This document shows, piece by piece, positions 48,615-60,225 of a stretch of 64,000 nt of DNA; position 1 is the first letter of the stretch, and each line of letters begins with the position of its first letter. The notes under the pieces are model-generated. The model searched no databases, had not been told where the DNA came from, and saw nothing but the letters and a program-made list of their open reading frames with translations. The position numbers and the translations under genes were made by a program. The stretch comes from Callipepla californica brunnescens (taxonomy: Eukaryota > Chordata > Aves > Galliformes > Odontophoridae). Location of the stretch: positions 5,462,423-5,526,422 of the forward strand of contig JALIRH010000023.1 of assembly GCA_023055505.1 (NCBI GenBank), read 5' to 3'.

Positions 48615-49165
48615 TTAATAAAACATCAATATTTTAATTGTGTCAGCTTCTCATACTTTTCTGCCAGCAACGAGGCTGTGGAGAAAGGGCTGGGAGGGAG
48701 GGAACCAGACAGCTGACCTAAAATGGCCAAAGGAATATTCTTTATCACATGACATCATGTGAAAAGGTATAAAACCAAAGAGAGTGGGGCAGCTTCTGCT
48801 CAGGGACTGGGCACCCACTGGTGAGTGGAGAGCAATTATGTTGTGGATCATTGCTTTGTATACATATAACATATGTATGTGTATTAGTATCATTACTGTT
48901 ATATCTGTCTTCATTTTTTGTCTTAGGAAACAGATCTTATCTCAGCCTAGGAGTACTACTATTTTTTTTTTCTTTTTTCTTTTTTTTCTTTTTTCTTTTT
49001 TTTCTTTTTTCTTTTTTCTTTTTTCTTTTTTCTTTTTTCTTTTTTCTTTTTTCTTTTTTCTTTTTTCTTTTTTCTTTTTTCTTTTTTCTGTTTTCTTTTT
49101 TCTTTTTTCTTTTTTCTTTTTTCTTTTCTTTTTCCTTTATTTTTTATTTTATTATTATTTTTTTT
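48615..49165 (+). mobile_element. Solo LTR, ERVL-like avian type, with expanded pyrimidine tract
   Basis: Segments common to a widespread bird LTR type appear in order: gtcagcttctcatac, gctgtggagaaagggctggg, aacc-agacagctgacc, aaaatggccaaaggaatattc, cacatgacatcatg, a TATA box (tataaaa, 48769-48775), gggactgggcacccactgg, gagcaattatgttgtg. The 3' portion has been replaced by a long (CTTTTTT)n array. Ends are approximate; recognition is from memory and needs confirmation. Confidence 0.6.
48961..49165 (+). repeat. (TTTTTTC)n pyrimidine array
   Basis: About 200 bp of T-runs separated by single C at mostly seven-base spacing, with one G at 49090. It lies where the LTR family normally has a short T-rich tract, so it is probably an expansion of that tract. 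Confidence 0.95.
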
Positions 49166-52100
49166 AAATAATGAAGCCTTTATTACAAATAATGTTTTAA
49201 TTTAGTTCCTGCTAAACAGTAATCTGCCTGCCCAACACAGTATGGCTGAGGAGTTTAAGGTATCTGGCTAGGCTGCAGTTCTACTGCTCTGAATGTTTTA
49301 TATCAGCAGATCAATTTAAAAATAGGTAAAGAGTAAAGGAACCACTATCTGGATTTAATGTCTTTTGTTTAAGTGCTTTTTATTTTAAGGGAAATCATCT
49401 TAGTTTCATTTCCTTCTTGATTCTCACTTGAGACTAGCTCCCTTTAAAGGTAATCATCACGTATATCTATCTATATATATATACTTAGCTATTATTGCTT
49501 TGTTTCATTTTATATTTGTTCTAAGTTATTTAGGTATCTCAGCATCTCATCAGTCAATGAGTTTCCAGTACAATTCTACAAAAATTAGTTTTCTGCTATG
49601 TTGTTAATCTTACTCAAATGATTTAACAGTTTCACCTACTTCTTATCCACAGAATATTATCCTATTTTGTGATGTATCTGGCAAATTAGCTGCTCCATGG
49701 ATAGCTAAGCCCTTATTATCTGTCAGTGATTCTGTTTTATTTGATTTCAGATATCTATGTTCACTTGTAATTGCTTGTCAGAGGCTTCAATTGACACTTT
49801 GAAACTATGTCTGAACTTGATGCACTTGTTTTCAAGCTCTTACCTGTCTCTTCCTGATATCTACTATAATTGAGCTGTGATTGAAATTCATCATAGTTAT
49901 GGGGTTTTTTTGGTATGTGGATAAGCCTTAGAAAGTACAGCCAAATTTTGTTTGATTTTCTGATCATCTACTACTGCACATAAAAATTATTCCTGAAGTT
50001 TTTCTCCTGCAAGAAGAGCAAACTTTGTACCCTAAGCAATAAGCCAGAATAAATCAAAAGGAAGTAATTATTGTGGCTACATTGCGTGTACTAAATTCAG
50101 CTAACAATATGGAAGCAACAATTTGTTCCCACCACTAATGACATGGAGGCTTTGAATTTTCGTTCTGTAGCATAGTCTAAATGGAGATATTTATTTTTCT
50201 CTTGTTGCTTTCTTTTCTTTTGTTTATCAGGATTTCTCTTACAGTTTCTTGCACAGGAATATTGTGACTAAACATAAAGAAAAGTTTTTATCTAGTGAGC
50301 TCCACAGAATCATGAGAATAAATTGGACTCTGATTTTGTCAGCTTGTAGTTTCTCAATATACTTTCATAAATTGGAAAATATTCAGATTTTGAGCATTTT
50401 TGTGGCTCAGATTAATAAAACATTTTACTTGTAAAGAAGTCTGTCTTTTGCAATAATGTAGGCTTAGTACCAAGCTCAGTATTTGTGCTCTGATTGCAGT
50501 GTTTCTGCAGAATATCTCATTATATCTGTAATCTTGCCACAGTAAAGATCATTTGAGGTGAAGCTCCAATAATACACAAATGGAAAGAGTCTATAAACCA
50601 TTCTTGCATGAGGATTTATGCCTATTCAGAGGAAATTAATACATGATCATACTGAAGACAGATGTAGATTTCTAGTTTCTATGCTAAAATTTGGATCTCT
50701 GCATTATGACCCTCTTGTTTCTGGGGAGGATTATGCACTTTAAAAGGTAGCAAACACATTCTATGACAAAAAGAGGGAAAAGAGTACTTTCTTTAAAATA
50801 ATATGTGAAATTGATCATCAGAAATTTACTTCTGGGAAGATCTTCCCATGCAGAACACAAATTCTTGACAATAAAATGATGTTCTAACATCTCAACTTTC
50901 CAAAGGGACATCCACAAGGGATATTCAGTGTTTTCATTCATATGGATGTATTTACATTATTTTATAATTAAGTCCAACTAAATATTTTTTCTCTGAATCT
51001 TGAGTACTTGCTTAAAATTGATCCTAGTCTAGATCTCCAATGAATCTAAAATACAGTTCTTAACCACCCTCCTCTCCCAGAAAAAAAAAAAAACAAAATA
51101 ATAATAATAATAATTTAAAAAAAAATCATAGTAACATAAAACGAGATCTGATCAGGAGAAACAAAATCTTGGTTTTCATGAAGAATAACTCCATTATTCA
51201 AGGACATTGCCGTTGTTCACTACACTAAAGAGCATTTTAATGCAAATAAAAATGCTATCTGTATTTGTAAACAATGTTAGTATAGATTCTTTTTTTTATA
51301 TGTGTTTCCAAATATGCTCAAATCTTTCTACCAAAAGCCCTAAGATGCTATGGGATGTTTTGAATATTTATGTGAGGGCGATATCATTCTGAAACTATTT
51401 TGATAATTACAGATTCCTGCAGTTACCAAGCATGCAAGGTACCACAGCTTTACTACATAATTTTAATTGGAGGGCCATGATGTACTATTTCCTTTTGAGG
51501 GACCTTTGGTTAGGAACTGCACTATGCAGCACCTCTTAAGCAGTCAAGGATTGAATGCCTATCCTAATGCCTCAGTGACTTTAATAATGTCTGATGATGC
51601 AGTGCATTTACTATTCAGCAAAACAGAAAGAAGCTGTCCAGTCTGATAAATAAAGAATCTTCTTTTTCTCTTTATGTTTTTCTTCCATTAGGGCTGAAAC
51701 AGAGGTGAATTGTAATCTGAAAAGAAAACGATGTAGAAAATATCTGCAGGGAACAATTTCCATCTTTGACATATGTATCTTAAAAATTTCAGAATAGAAT
51801 AGAAAAATTTAAAGTATTTTGTTCACCTAAGAGTGTTATATTGAGCTCTAAAACCACTATTGTAAACTGCATTGATAATACCAGCCTGGATTATTTTTTC
51901 TATATAAGTAAACTGCAATATGCAGTTTCCTTCCTATCCACACTATATTCAATCCTATTATATGCATCCTTCTTTCTGACATATCACTTATAATACAGTT
52001 GACCTCCTAAAACACCTGTATATGAGAGTTTCTATCTATGCTCTAAGTAGTTATAGATACTTTTACCATGAGAATTTATTTGTAACTTTCTTCTGTCTAA

Positions 52101-52978
52101 TAGACAAAATACATACAAAGGTTAACTTATGGTGGAGTAATTGAATCCTATTAAGAGCTTATAATAATACCTTAAACCAGAAAATATGCTTATTGCACAC
52201 TTATTTCTTATTAGAAGTGTAAAGAAATAGTATTTTATGCCTCATGTAAAACCTGTGTAGATTAAATATCCATGCATTTATTCTGTACTTCAAAGAAAAT
52301 TATGCCAGAATGTACAAAATATTTTATTAATTGCTTTATTATTAATTTATACCTTAATATAATTATTTAAAAGAGTTGGAAGAATACATTAGTACATATA
52401 TTGTAAGTTTTAATCCAATAGGTATTTCTTAAAGGAATTCTTATAATTTTCTTCTCAGATTCAGAAAATAAAACAAAATCATTAAACAAATAAATAAATA
52501 AATAAATATTCGATCAGTTCAGTGTACAAACCTAATTCTTCCATTGTCCTAAACAGACTTCTTGATTGCTAAGCCTGAAAAAAAAGCAATGTTAGTGAAA
52601 AATGAAATGCTCTGAAAGATTTTTTAAAGAGGGAAGTAAAATTTAATACAATAATTAGTGACTTCTGGAATTCTGCACTGATGATCCTAGGAGCAGAAAA
52701 AAGGAAATTTTTACCCAAAAGAATTAGCAGTTCAACAGGGAGTTGATAATTTATAAGTTTCTATAACACAAGAAGCAAACAAACACAAAAACTAAGAGTG
52801 AGAACAAGAATGCATGCATATTTTGTAATATGCAATTCATTATCATATACAGAAAATTACAATGTGTAGAACAAATTTATCAGCTGCAATACTTAGCCCA
52901 TATTAACCCATATAAGTACTCCATACACAGTTTTATTCCATTAGTTAAAAAATAGTTTTTTCCTTTCGCGGAAGCGAA
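49166..52978. other. AT-rich non-genic sequence
   Basis: About 3.8 kb with no gene or mobile element recognised. Simple runs: (TA)n near 49463-49483, A-rich/(AAT)n at 51078-51125, (AATA)n at 52484-52508. Confidence 0.55.
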
Positions 52979-53077
52979 TTATTATTATTATTATTATTGT
53001 TGTTGTTGTTGTTGTTGTTGTTATTGTTGTTGTTGATGATGTTATTGTCATCATCACCATCACCATCATTATAATTA
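52979..53077 (+). repeat. Composite trinucleotide microsatellite (ATT)n(GTT)n(CAT/CAC)n
   Basis: Runs of ATT, then GTT, then ATG/ATC and CAT/CAC triplets over about 100 bp. It is preceded by a short inverted repeat ttcgc-ggaa-gcgaa at about 52965-52978. Confidence 0.93.
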
Positions 53078-54098
53078 TTTAATTAATGATGGTCACTTTA
53101 TTATTATCACAGAGTAAAGGCATAATGTTTGTTTCATTTTTATCCATAACTTCAGAACAAAAACATGTTTTTGTTTTATCATTATTTATTTATTTTATTT
53201 TATGTAATAATATACTCTTCAGCACTCAGCGGGCAAACATATTTTCCAACATTCCTCTTTTAATTAACTTGTCTTACAAACAAAAGCTACCAGATAAGCA
53301 CAATTTATCCACAGCGTGTATTTTCAGCTAGGAGGCAGATAATTATTGCTCTCTGCAGAAATAATATTATTCTACTTGCTCATGTAAAACAAACTTTAGA
53401 TGTCATTTTACAGTGATAAAGATTGCACAGCACAGCGCCATCTTAAGATATAACAATTACAGAGAGGAACTTCTCATTAACCTTAAGGTCAGAGGTGAGA
53501 GATGATCACCAGTTCCTGCTAATACAAACTTAAATTGGTTTAAGCTAAATGTAATGATCTAATAATAATGAAAATGGGGACTGTAAAAATCTAAAGCTAT
53601 TACGATACATTTTCAAAAAGAATTGTATAATCTGTAAACGCCATAAGAATTATGCCTCTTCCGTCTCCTGTTTTTCCTTCCTCTTGGATACTTCTTGTAC
53701 ATTGGAGGAAGGATCCTAGAACATAAAGTAGTTACTTCATGTTACAGGTTAAAATTTACTTTTTAATAAACCAGTGACAGCTTTGTAACATTAAAAAGTA
53801 TTGTTTCAATTAAAAGAAACAACCACAAAGTAATCTTTAAACATTAAGAGAAAATTGCATTTTCAAACACAACTGTTGCAATTGCTCTAAACATGTTTAC
53901 TTTGTAACATTCAGAAGTGTGTAGAACAAGGAAAAAAAAAAAAAAAAAGAAGAAGAACAAGAATAAAAAAACAAACAAACAAAAATACCGAGTTTAGTTG
54001 TTTGTAACTCTTAGTCAGTATATGCTGTATTTGAAGTTCCAGAGATATCATTCAGTGCTGTGCAGGTTATTTCTTAAATCACTAGGTTTTTTTCCTCC
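53078..54098. other. AT-rich non-genic sequence
   Basis: No gene or mobile element recognised. A poly-A run of about 17 lies at 53932-53948. Confidence 0.55.
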
Positions 54099-54246
54099 CT
54101 CTTCCCTTCCCTTCCCTTCCCTTCCCTTCCCTTCCCTTCCCTTCCCTTCCCTTCCCTTCCCTTCCCTTCCCTTCCCTTCCCTTCCCTTCCCTTCCCTTCC
54201 CTTCCCTTCCCTTCCCTTCCCTTCCCTTCCCTTCCCTTCCCTTCCC
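54099..54246 (-). repeat. (CCCTT)n array, complement of GGGAA, about 29 units
   Basis: Perfect CTTCC/CCCTT pentamers over 148 bp, the same unit as 16340-16634 on the other strand. Its flanks (cacttttttc on the right, tttcctccct on the left) also mirror those of that array. Confidence 0.97.
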
Positions 54247-55482
54247 ACTTTTTTCACAATGGAAGTCAATATCACATTTCCAAGAAAATAATATATTTTG
54301 CAATTGTTTCAAAGAATTATGAGCTCTAGCAAAAATAACCAGACATATTGAGCTTAGTCCACATCTTTTTTATGAATTCTATGTATGGGCTGAAATTTTA
54401 CTTCAGTGATATAGTAGAATCGATACCAATTGATTTGAAAACATTTAATCTATCAAAGATGTACACATCACTGCTCCTCACTGTGGTACAGAATCCATTT
54501 CACAGAAGATAGAACAATAGAGGTAGAGAAGCAGAGTTTCTCAATTTACCAAGGCACTGCCTAGCTTCATAAGTATTGCAAAATCGTGACCTTGTCCTGT
54601 ATCAGACTGTTACGGGTAGGATTGTTTGGCTATTCCTGTACCAATGTACAACCAGTAAATCAAATATGTCTGTTATCACCTCCAGGAGACTTGGCCATCA
54701 GGCATGCAATGGCTTGCATGTATATCAGCAAACTGTTATTTTGAACATAAAGAGGCAACCCACAAACAAGTGTTGCCTCATTTCCTCACACAGGCATAGC
54801 CTTTGTGTTTTCTCTCATCCTCGTAACCAGTAAGGGTGACAAATTGGGTCATAACAACAAACATATTCTTGTCAAAAACACCCATGCTTTATTCCCAAAT
54901 AGAATACATTATAAAATAACCTCTCTTGATAGAGGTAAGTGAATGAGTCTCCTTGGAGTCAGTTATGTGATAAAAGGAAGCTTTTTGCGTTGCAGAGAAG
55001 TTTTAATTTGATACACTCTATGAGGCTATTCAAAACTCATGAATAAATTTGAAAAGGAGGAACTTGGTTGTCCATCCATCTGCTAAGCCTAGGCAAAACA
55101 CATTTCTAAAAGGTGAAGCTTTACTTAATGTTCTATCCTCCTCCGTGTCTTTTCAGGGAGCTTTATTTTCTCATAGAAGGCAGTTATTCATTTGTGGATA
55201 ACCTCTGGGTTTAAAGAAAGCAGTATCTTCTAGAAAACTCAGATGCACAAGTGATTCTGCTGATATAGAGGTGAACGTCCGTGCTTCAGAAATGCTTATT
55301 TCATTATATTTTCCCCTCCTTCTGCAAGTATCAACTGCTAGCAGTTATGTATATCAAAAATTAGCCAAATTTATCGGTAAATGAGAATCCTTATTGTCTT
55401 GTAAAGCTGTCAGATTTATGAGCTTCAGGGAATAGTGACTAATATTTTACCAAAAAATATTGTACAGATACAGGCGGTGGAT
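54247..55482. other. AT-rich non-genic sequence
   Basis: No gene or repeat recognised. Confidence 0.55.
55478..55482. repeat. Target-site duplication TGGAT (left)
   Basis: tggat directly before the LTR, repeated exactly at 56013-56017. Confidence 0.8.
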
Positions 55483-56012
55483 TGTCATGGTTTTATGATT
55501 TTTGATATTGGTATTCCACATCATAACATCATGTAGTGCATTAAGAGTTAAAGAGCTAATACTCCAGCTCCATGATCATTGATAATTCCAGGTATACCTG
55601 TCTCAGAAGAGAAGAAGAACTACATTCCCCAGAGGACTTTGCGATGCTTTGTATTTTTATGTGTTTTCCGCTCAGAGGGAACAGATAAAAACTCTCTGCA
55701 GTCACGGGACACTCTCTTTCCTTTGGGATCTACTCAGCAGTGGGTGCTCGCTGCTGTCCACCTTCAGCGTTAGCGTAAGGTCTTCGGTTTATCGGACACT
55801 CTCTCTTGCTCATTTTGTTTGATTTATTAGCTTCAATTCCTATTATATTGTATTATATTGTGTTATTTTGTTTTCTGATACCTTATTTAGTAAATTAGCT
55901 TTCCTCCTCAGATTGTTGACGCTGTTTTGTTTCTAGGCCCATCTCCCTTTTCCCTTTCCCCCACACCAATCGTCATGCAACCGGGCTGAACCAGCCCGGT
56001 AAACTGTTGACA
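55483..56012 (+). mobile_element. Solo LTR, provirus LTR family, sense on plus strand
   Basis: Runs tgtcatggttttatgatttt to aaactgttgaca and is collinear with the complement of the proviral LTRs: tggtattccacatcataaca, ctacattccccagaggactt, the TATA-like gataaaaac (55685-55693), ttcagcgttagcgtaagg and the palindrome near the 3' end (55981-56000). Exact 5-bp duplications flank it, so it arose by insertion followed by LTR-LTR recombination. No internal sequence remains. Confidence 0.92.
55981..55999 (+). other. U5-end hairpin of the LTR family
   Basis: ccgggctg-aac-cagcccgg is a perfect 8-bp stem with a 3-base loop, about a dozen bases from the LTR 3' end. The proviral LTRs have the equivalent gggccg-aac-cggccc at the same place on their sense (reverse) strand. 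Confidence 0.7.
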
Positions 56013-56017
56013 TGGAT
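56013..56017. repeat. Target-site duplication TGGAT (right)
   Basis: Exact match to 55478-55482. Confidence 0.8.
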
Positions 56018-57011
56018 ACTTCTCAAAAGATTTTACATCAGGACATATGCTTTTGCACAAGATTTTGTGCTGCATATCTCTAAAGGGAAAAGCAGATTTA
56101 TGCTTTTAACTGCAACGAACAAGCAAGTTCTTTTTTTTATTCTTATTATTTCTTCTAGTTGTGTGTTTGGTATCATAAATGTTTTAAGCGTAGCTAACTT
56201 TCTTGTGACCCTTAGAAGAATTTTCTGCAGATGAAGTTCTACTGCTATGAAGTCAAGTCAACCATGTGACAACTCAGTCACTGTTTTACAATGTGATCTC
56301 CTATTTCATCTCATTCAAAATATTCTTTGAAATGAGCAATTAATCCACCATTCCTCAAAGATGTAAAAAAAGAGGATGATTAGTATGAATTTACAGACCA
56401 TGAATGATCAGGTTTGTATGCATGTTCTGAGAGGGAGGGGCTTATTTTTATTAGTAGGTATAGAGCTGATACATTCATTCCACAACGTCAGTATAAAAAC
56501 ATGTTCAACTCAACAGGATCCCATTGTCTGTATGCAGTGTTCGCTGCTTGCCCTGATTCATCCTGCAACTACACTTTGCCATTTTTCTTCACATGTTCTT
56601 TGATGTCTAATGTGGTAAGAGAATATGGAAGCAACTTTTTTTTTTTAATACATACTTTTATTTAGTGAATGCTCAAAATATTCAGGAAAGAAATACAAGC
56701 ACTGAACAGAAATATCTGACTATCAACTGGGAATTTTGTCAAAGTCAGTACTTTGACAGGAGCCCAGAACATATACAGAAAACAGCTGAGTGTCTACACT
56801 CTTAACAGCGAGGGAGATTCCTTCTGATGAGCCAAACTCCAGATGTGTTTGTGAAAGGTCTGTGTTTACACAACAAGTCACAAGTGTAATCATTTTTTTC
56901 CTGGTATTGTTTACAGAATGAAACATTTTGTACTACAGATCTTGTGTAATTTGAAAATTGTTATTTTTCCTTCAAAAATAATTATAGAGTTAGAATTTCT
57001 TTTTAGTTTTT
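56018..57011. other. AT-rich non-genic sequence
   Basis: No gene or repeat recognised apart from T-runs near 56636-56646. Confidence 0.55.
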
Positions 57012-57142
<131 letters not shown>

Positions 57143-57844
57143 GAAATTAAACACCTGTGAGGTTTTTGGGTTTTTGTTTTGTTTTTAGTTTTAATTTAAG
57201 GGACAATTATATACATCGTTTAATACTCTGCTGTAGTAATTATTATGAATTAAAAGAATTCTATATATAATATTCTAATCCCTTCGGGACACAAGGCTTA
57301 CATGAACAGTACATTTCTGCCTACGTTAAGAACTTGATAGGAACTGAACTAAAAACTAACTCCCAGGTACTATGAACAGAAGCAAATTTTTAATAAAAGT
57401 TATTATTTTCCAGTAGTTTATTTTTAATGTAAAATAGTGACATATATTTGCCCAAAAAATCTACCTTTGTAACAATATCTGAAACTTCTGCACTAAAAGG
57501 TACAACTCAATGAAGATTCAACAATTGATTGGGTGATATGAAATCTGCCCTGAAGAGTATTTGTTCATGTGTGTATGTATTTGTGCATAACTTACGTTAA
57601 AACTATGATGGATTTTCTAAAGGAGAATCCAGGTGAGAAACCATGCAGATTATGTTGTTGCTGCTGTTTTTCAGATAGAAGGATGAATCAACTATATTGG
57701 GACATATGGTTGTTACAGCAATATGAGAAAACTGTACTAGTGCTTGCTGGTTTGCAGCAGCAGCCCAAAAGATAAGTGACACAAAAACGATACAGTTCTG
57801 CAATGATTATCCCTTAGTACTTTTCAGAAGTGAGAAAACACCTC
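57143..57844. other. AT-rich spacer
   Basis: No gene or repeat recognised. Confidence 0.55.
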
Positions 57845-58320
57845 AAATATTGGGTTCATTTTGCATCCTTCAATGCAAAAAGTATATTGAGTTACCTGAG
57901 CAAGAGCAGAAAAGATCAATAAAGCTCGTGAAGGGACTAGAAAATGAGACTTGTGAGGAGCGATGGACAGAACTAAGGTCATTTAATCTGAAGAGGAGGC
58001 TGAGGGGAAACCTCCTCACTCTTTACAACCACGTGAAAGAATGTTATACTGAAGTGAGCTTCGGTATCTTTTCTCAAGTGATAAGTGGTAGGACATTAGG
58101 AAGAGTTCTCATGTTGTTTCATGGGAGTTTTAGATTGAACACTTGGAAGAATTTCTCCATAGAAAGAGTGGTTAGAGGTTGGAACAGGCTGCCCAGAGAA
58201 ATGGTAGAGTTTCAGTCACTGGAGATATTTAAGAAATGTGTGGACATAGCACTGATGGGCATGGTTCAGTAATGGGTTCAGTTAATAGGTCTTGATTGTC
58301 TTGATAGTCTTTTTCCTACA
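57845..58320 (+). mobile_element. CR1 LINE fragment, late ORF2 and 3' region
   Basis: Plus-strand CR1: the reading frame shows KLVKGLENETCEERWTELRS and LKRRLRGNLLTLYNHVKE, the degraded RT tail, followed by tagaaagagtggttagaggt, tggaacaggctgcccagaga and gatgggcatggttcagtaat. A 140-codon frame (57850-58272, no ATG start) passes through both coding and 3' untranslated parts, so it is a relic and not a gene. The octamer tail has decayed. Confidence 0.85.
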
Positions 58321-58487
58321 TTCATCTCTCTAGAGATCCAAGGATATCACAGAGAGGACATAAATTACAATTTTATCTAGCTTTAAAGCAGTACCTATCA
58401 CCAACATCCACAAGTTTCTCGTGAGATTGCTGATTTTCATCACACACAGCAAATGACAGCTTTGTGTAGTTTTCACGTTTTTTTTCG

Positions 58488-58488
58488 A

Positions 58489-58524
<36 letters not shown>

Positions 58525-58611
58525 TTTATATTATTTTATTTTATTTTATTTTATTTTATTTTATTTTATTTTATTTTACTTTTGGTTTGGTTTGGTTTGA
58601 TTTGGTTTTTG
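58488..58611 (+). repeat. Composite microsatellite (ATT)n(TTTTA)n(GGTTT)n
   Basis: Three adjoining tracts: (ATT)n to about 58520, (TTTTA)n 58531-58578 and (GGTTT)n 58581-58611. Confidence 0.95.
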
Positions 58612-59605
58612 AACTGTATGTTTACCTGAATTGAGCAAAGATCTAGTGGAATAAGAACTCAGTTTTATCACATTATTCTATTTAGTTCCTACACACTTGT
58701 TAAACCTGAGAAGTAACTCCTGTTTGAAAACCTGTTTGCATAATGATTGCACAATTATAAAAATTAATTAGGTTATAACAATTGCAAAGTCTTTTAGTCA
58801 AGCTGTGATTATATAACCTGAAAAAGACAAAAAGATAAGAAATATTTGTTCAATATATAAAGCATTAAACAGGGAAAACAGAATTATCAGAAGCAAATGC
58901 AGAACACGATGAGGTAACACCATCCAGTGGTCAGCCCCTGAAGCTCATATGAACAGCATTCTTAAGGAATTAGACATAAGACTTTACTTTTTTTTGTAGC
59001 TTTTTTTTGTCAGTCGACATTAAGCAGCAAGAATATAAAAACAATTTTGTTACTTTTCCTTTTTTTTTAAATCAGGCAAATTTTTAGTTCCAGTGGAGTC
59101 CAGTCTCAGTATAGTAAATCAAGAAAGAAAATAGGTGAACAGACAGATTGGAGTAATGATTATAACACTGTACTGTGTTTCAATAGTATTTCACTTACAA
59201 TTTGTTTTAACATTGGAATGAGGTACATCTTATTCAAAGAGGTCTACCGTAAATTCAAATTTAAGTTAAAGCTGCTACCTTGGATACATTTTGTCATGAG
59301 ATAAGTACTGGAAATAAGGAGTTCGGGGAGAATAACATTTTCCCAAATAGTTATAAAAATACTTTCATAAAATAGCAGAAACTGGTTAATAATAATAATA
59401 ATAATAATAGGAGGAGGAGGAGTACAAAGCTTATGTGACTTTAATTGTAATTACATTTTTCTTAATTATCTTGACATTAAATGATTATACATATGTCCTG
59501 AGAATCTTCATAGTATTGTGAAATAAAACTGTATAGGCACAGAGCTGTACCTAGTCTATACTAGATGAACTTGTCTTTCCTAAAGACAAATTCATGCAGT
59601 TTATT
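58612..59605. other. AT-rich spacer with (AAT)n(AGG)n
   Basis: No gene recognised. Contains a microsatellite (AAT)n(AGG)n at 59387-59422. Confidence 0.6.
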
Positions 59606-59850
59606 CATGGAATTCATAGAACATCCTTAACTGAAAAGGACTGATGAGGATCATCAAGTCCACATTCTTGCATGGGGCCACTTCGAAAATTAGGCAATAT
59701 GTCTGAGACCTTTGTCCAGATGTTTCTTGACTTCCAGCAAGCTTGGTGCCATAACTGCAGAGCTTGTTCCAGTACCTGGTCACGTTCTTGGTGGTTCAGT
59801 CATCTAGTGCTGAATTCAATAGAAACACTGGTGCAGCACACGTTTGAGGT
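59606..59850 (-). mobile_element. CR1 LINE 3' end (different subfamily)
   Basis: Reverse-strand CR1-like 3' sequence: attcatagaacatccttaac, gaggatcatcaagtccac, gtccagatgtttcttgactt, cagcaagcttggtgccataa and gcttgttccagtacctggtc. The subfamily differs from the other copies in the window. Confidence 0.75.
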
Positions 59851-60225
59851 TGTGTTCTATACTTTACCGAATCTGAGTCTCAGTCTCTTGAATGGTAAAA
59901 AATTTAGTTTGAAATACAGTAAATACATTTAATTTACAGATTAATTTACAGATAAATGTTAAAAATACCTACATCTACTACTTAGAGTTCCACACTATTA
60001 CACTTAATGAATTCTCCCAGTTCATCTGCCAAATTTCACTATTAGCCTCCTAATCATGGTGTAGCTCAAAATTTCTTTATGTACTATGTATAGAGAGGAA
60101 AATAAGCAGTTTTTTAATCCTTTTCTAGTTTATGATGATCAGAAGTCATCTGACAGAAAGTCTTCATAGAGTTCATGATCAGTTCACTCATTCTATAAAA
60201 CTATTTTTGAGGAGACAACAAATAC
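59851..60225. other. AT-rich sequence between two CR1 parts
   Basis: No match recognised. It may be inserted DNA or decayed CR1 between the 3' end and the ORF2 remnant. Confidence 0.4.

Noticed and set aside
48784..49171. Open frames of 116-127 codons rich in Phe
   Set aside because: They run from an LTR into a (TTTTTTC)n array; the Phe-rich part is the microsatellite.
53998..54312. Open frames through the CCCTT array
   Set aside because: Repeat read-through, as for 16340-16634.
57850..58272. 140-codon frame as a possible gene
   Set aside because: It starts at TTG and passes through CR1 late ORF2 and 3' untranslated sequence; a chance survivor in a CR1 relic.
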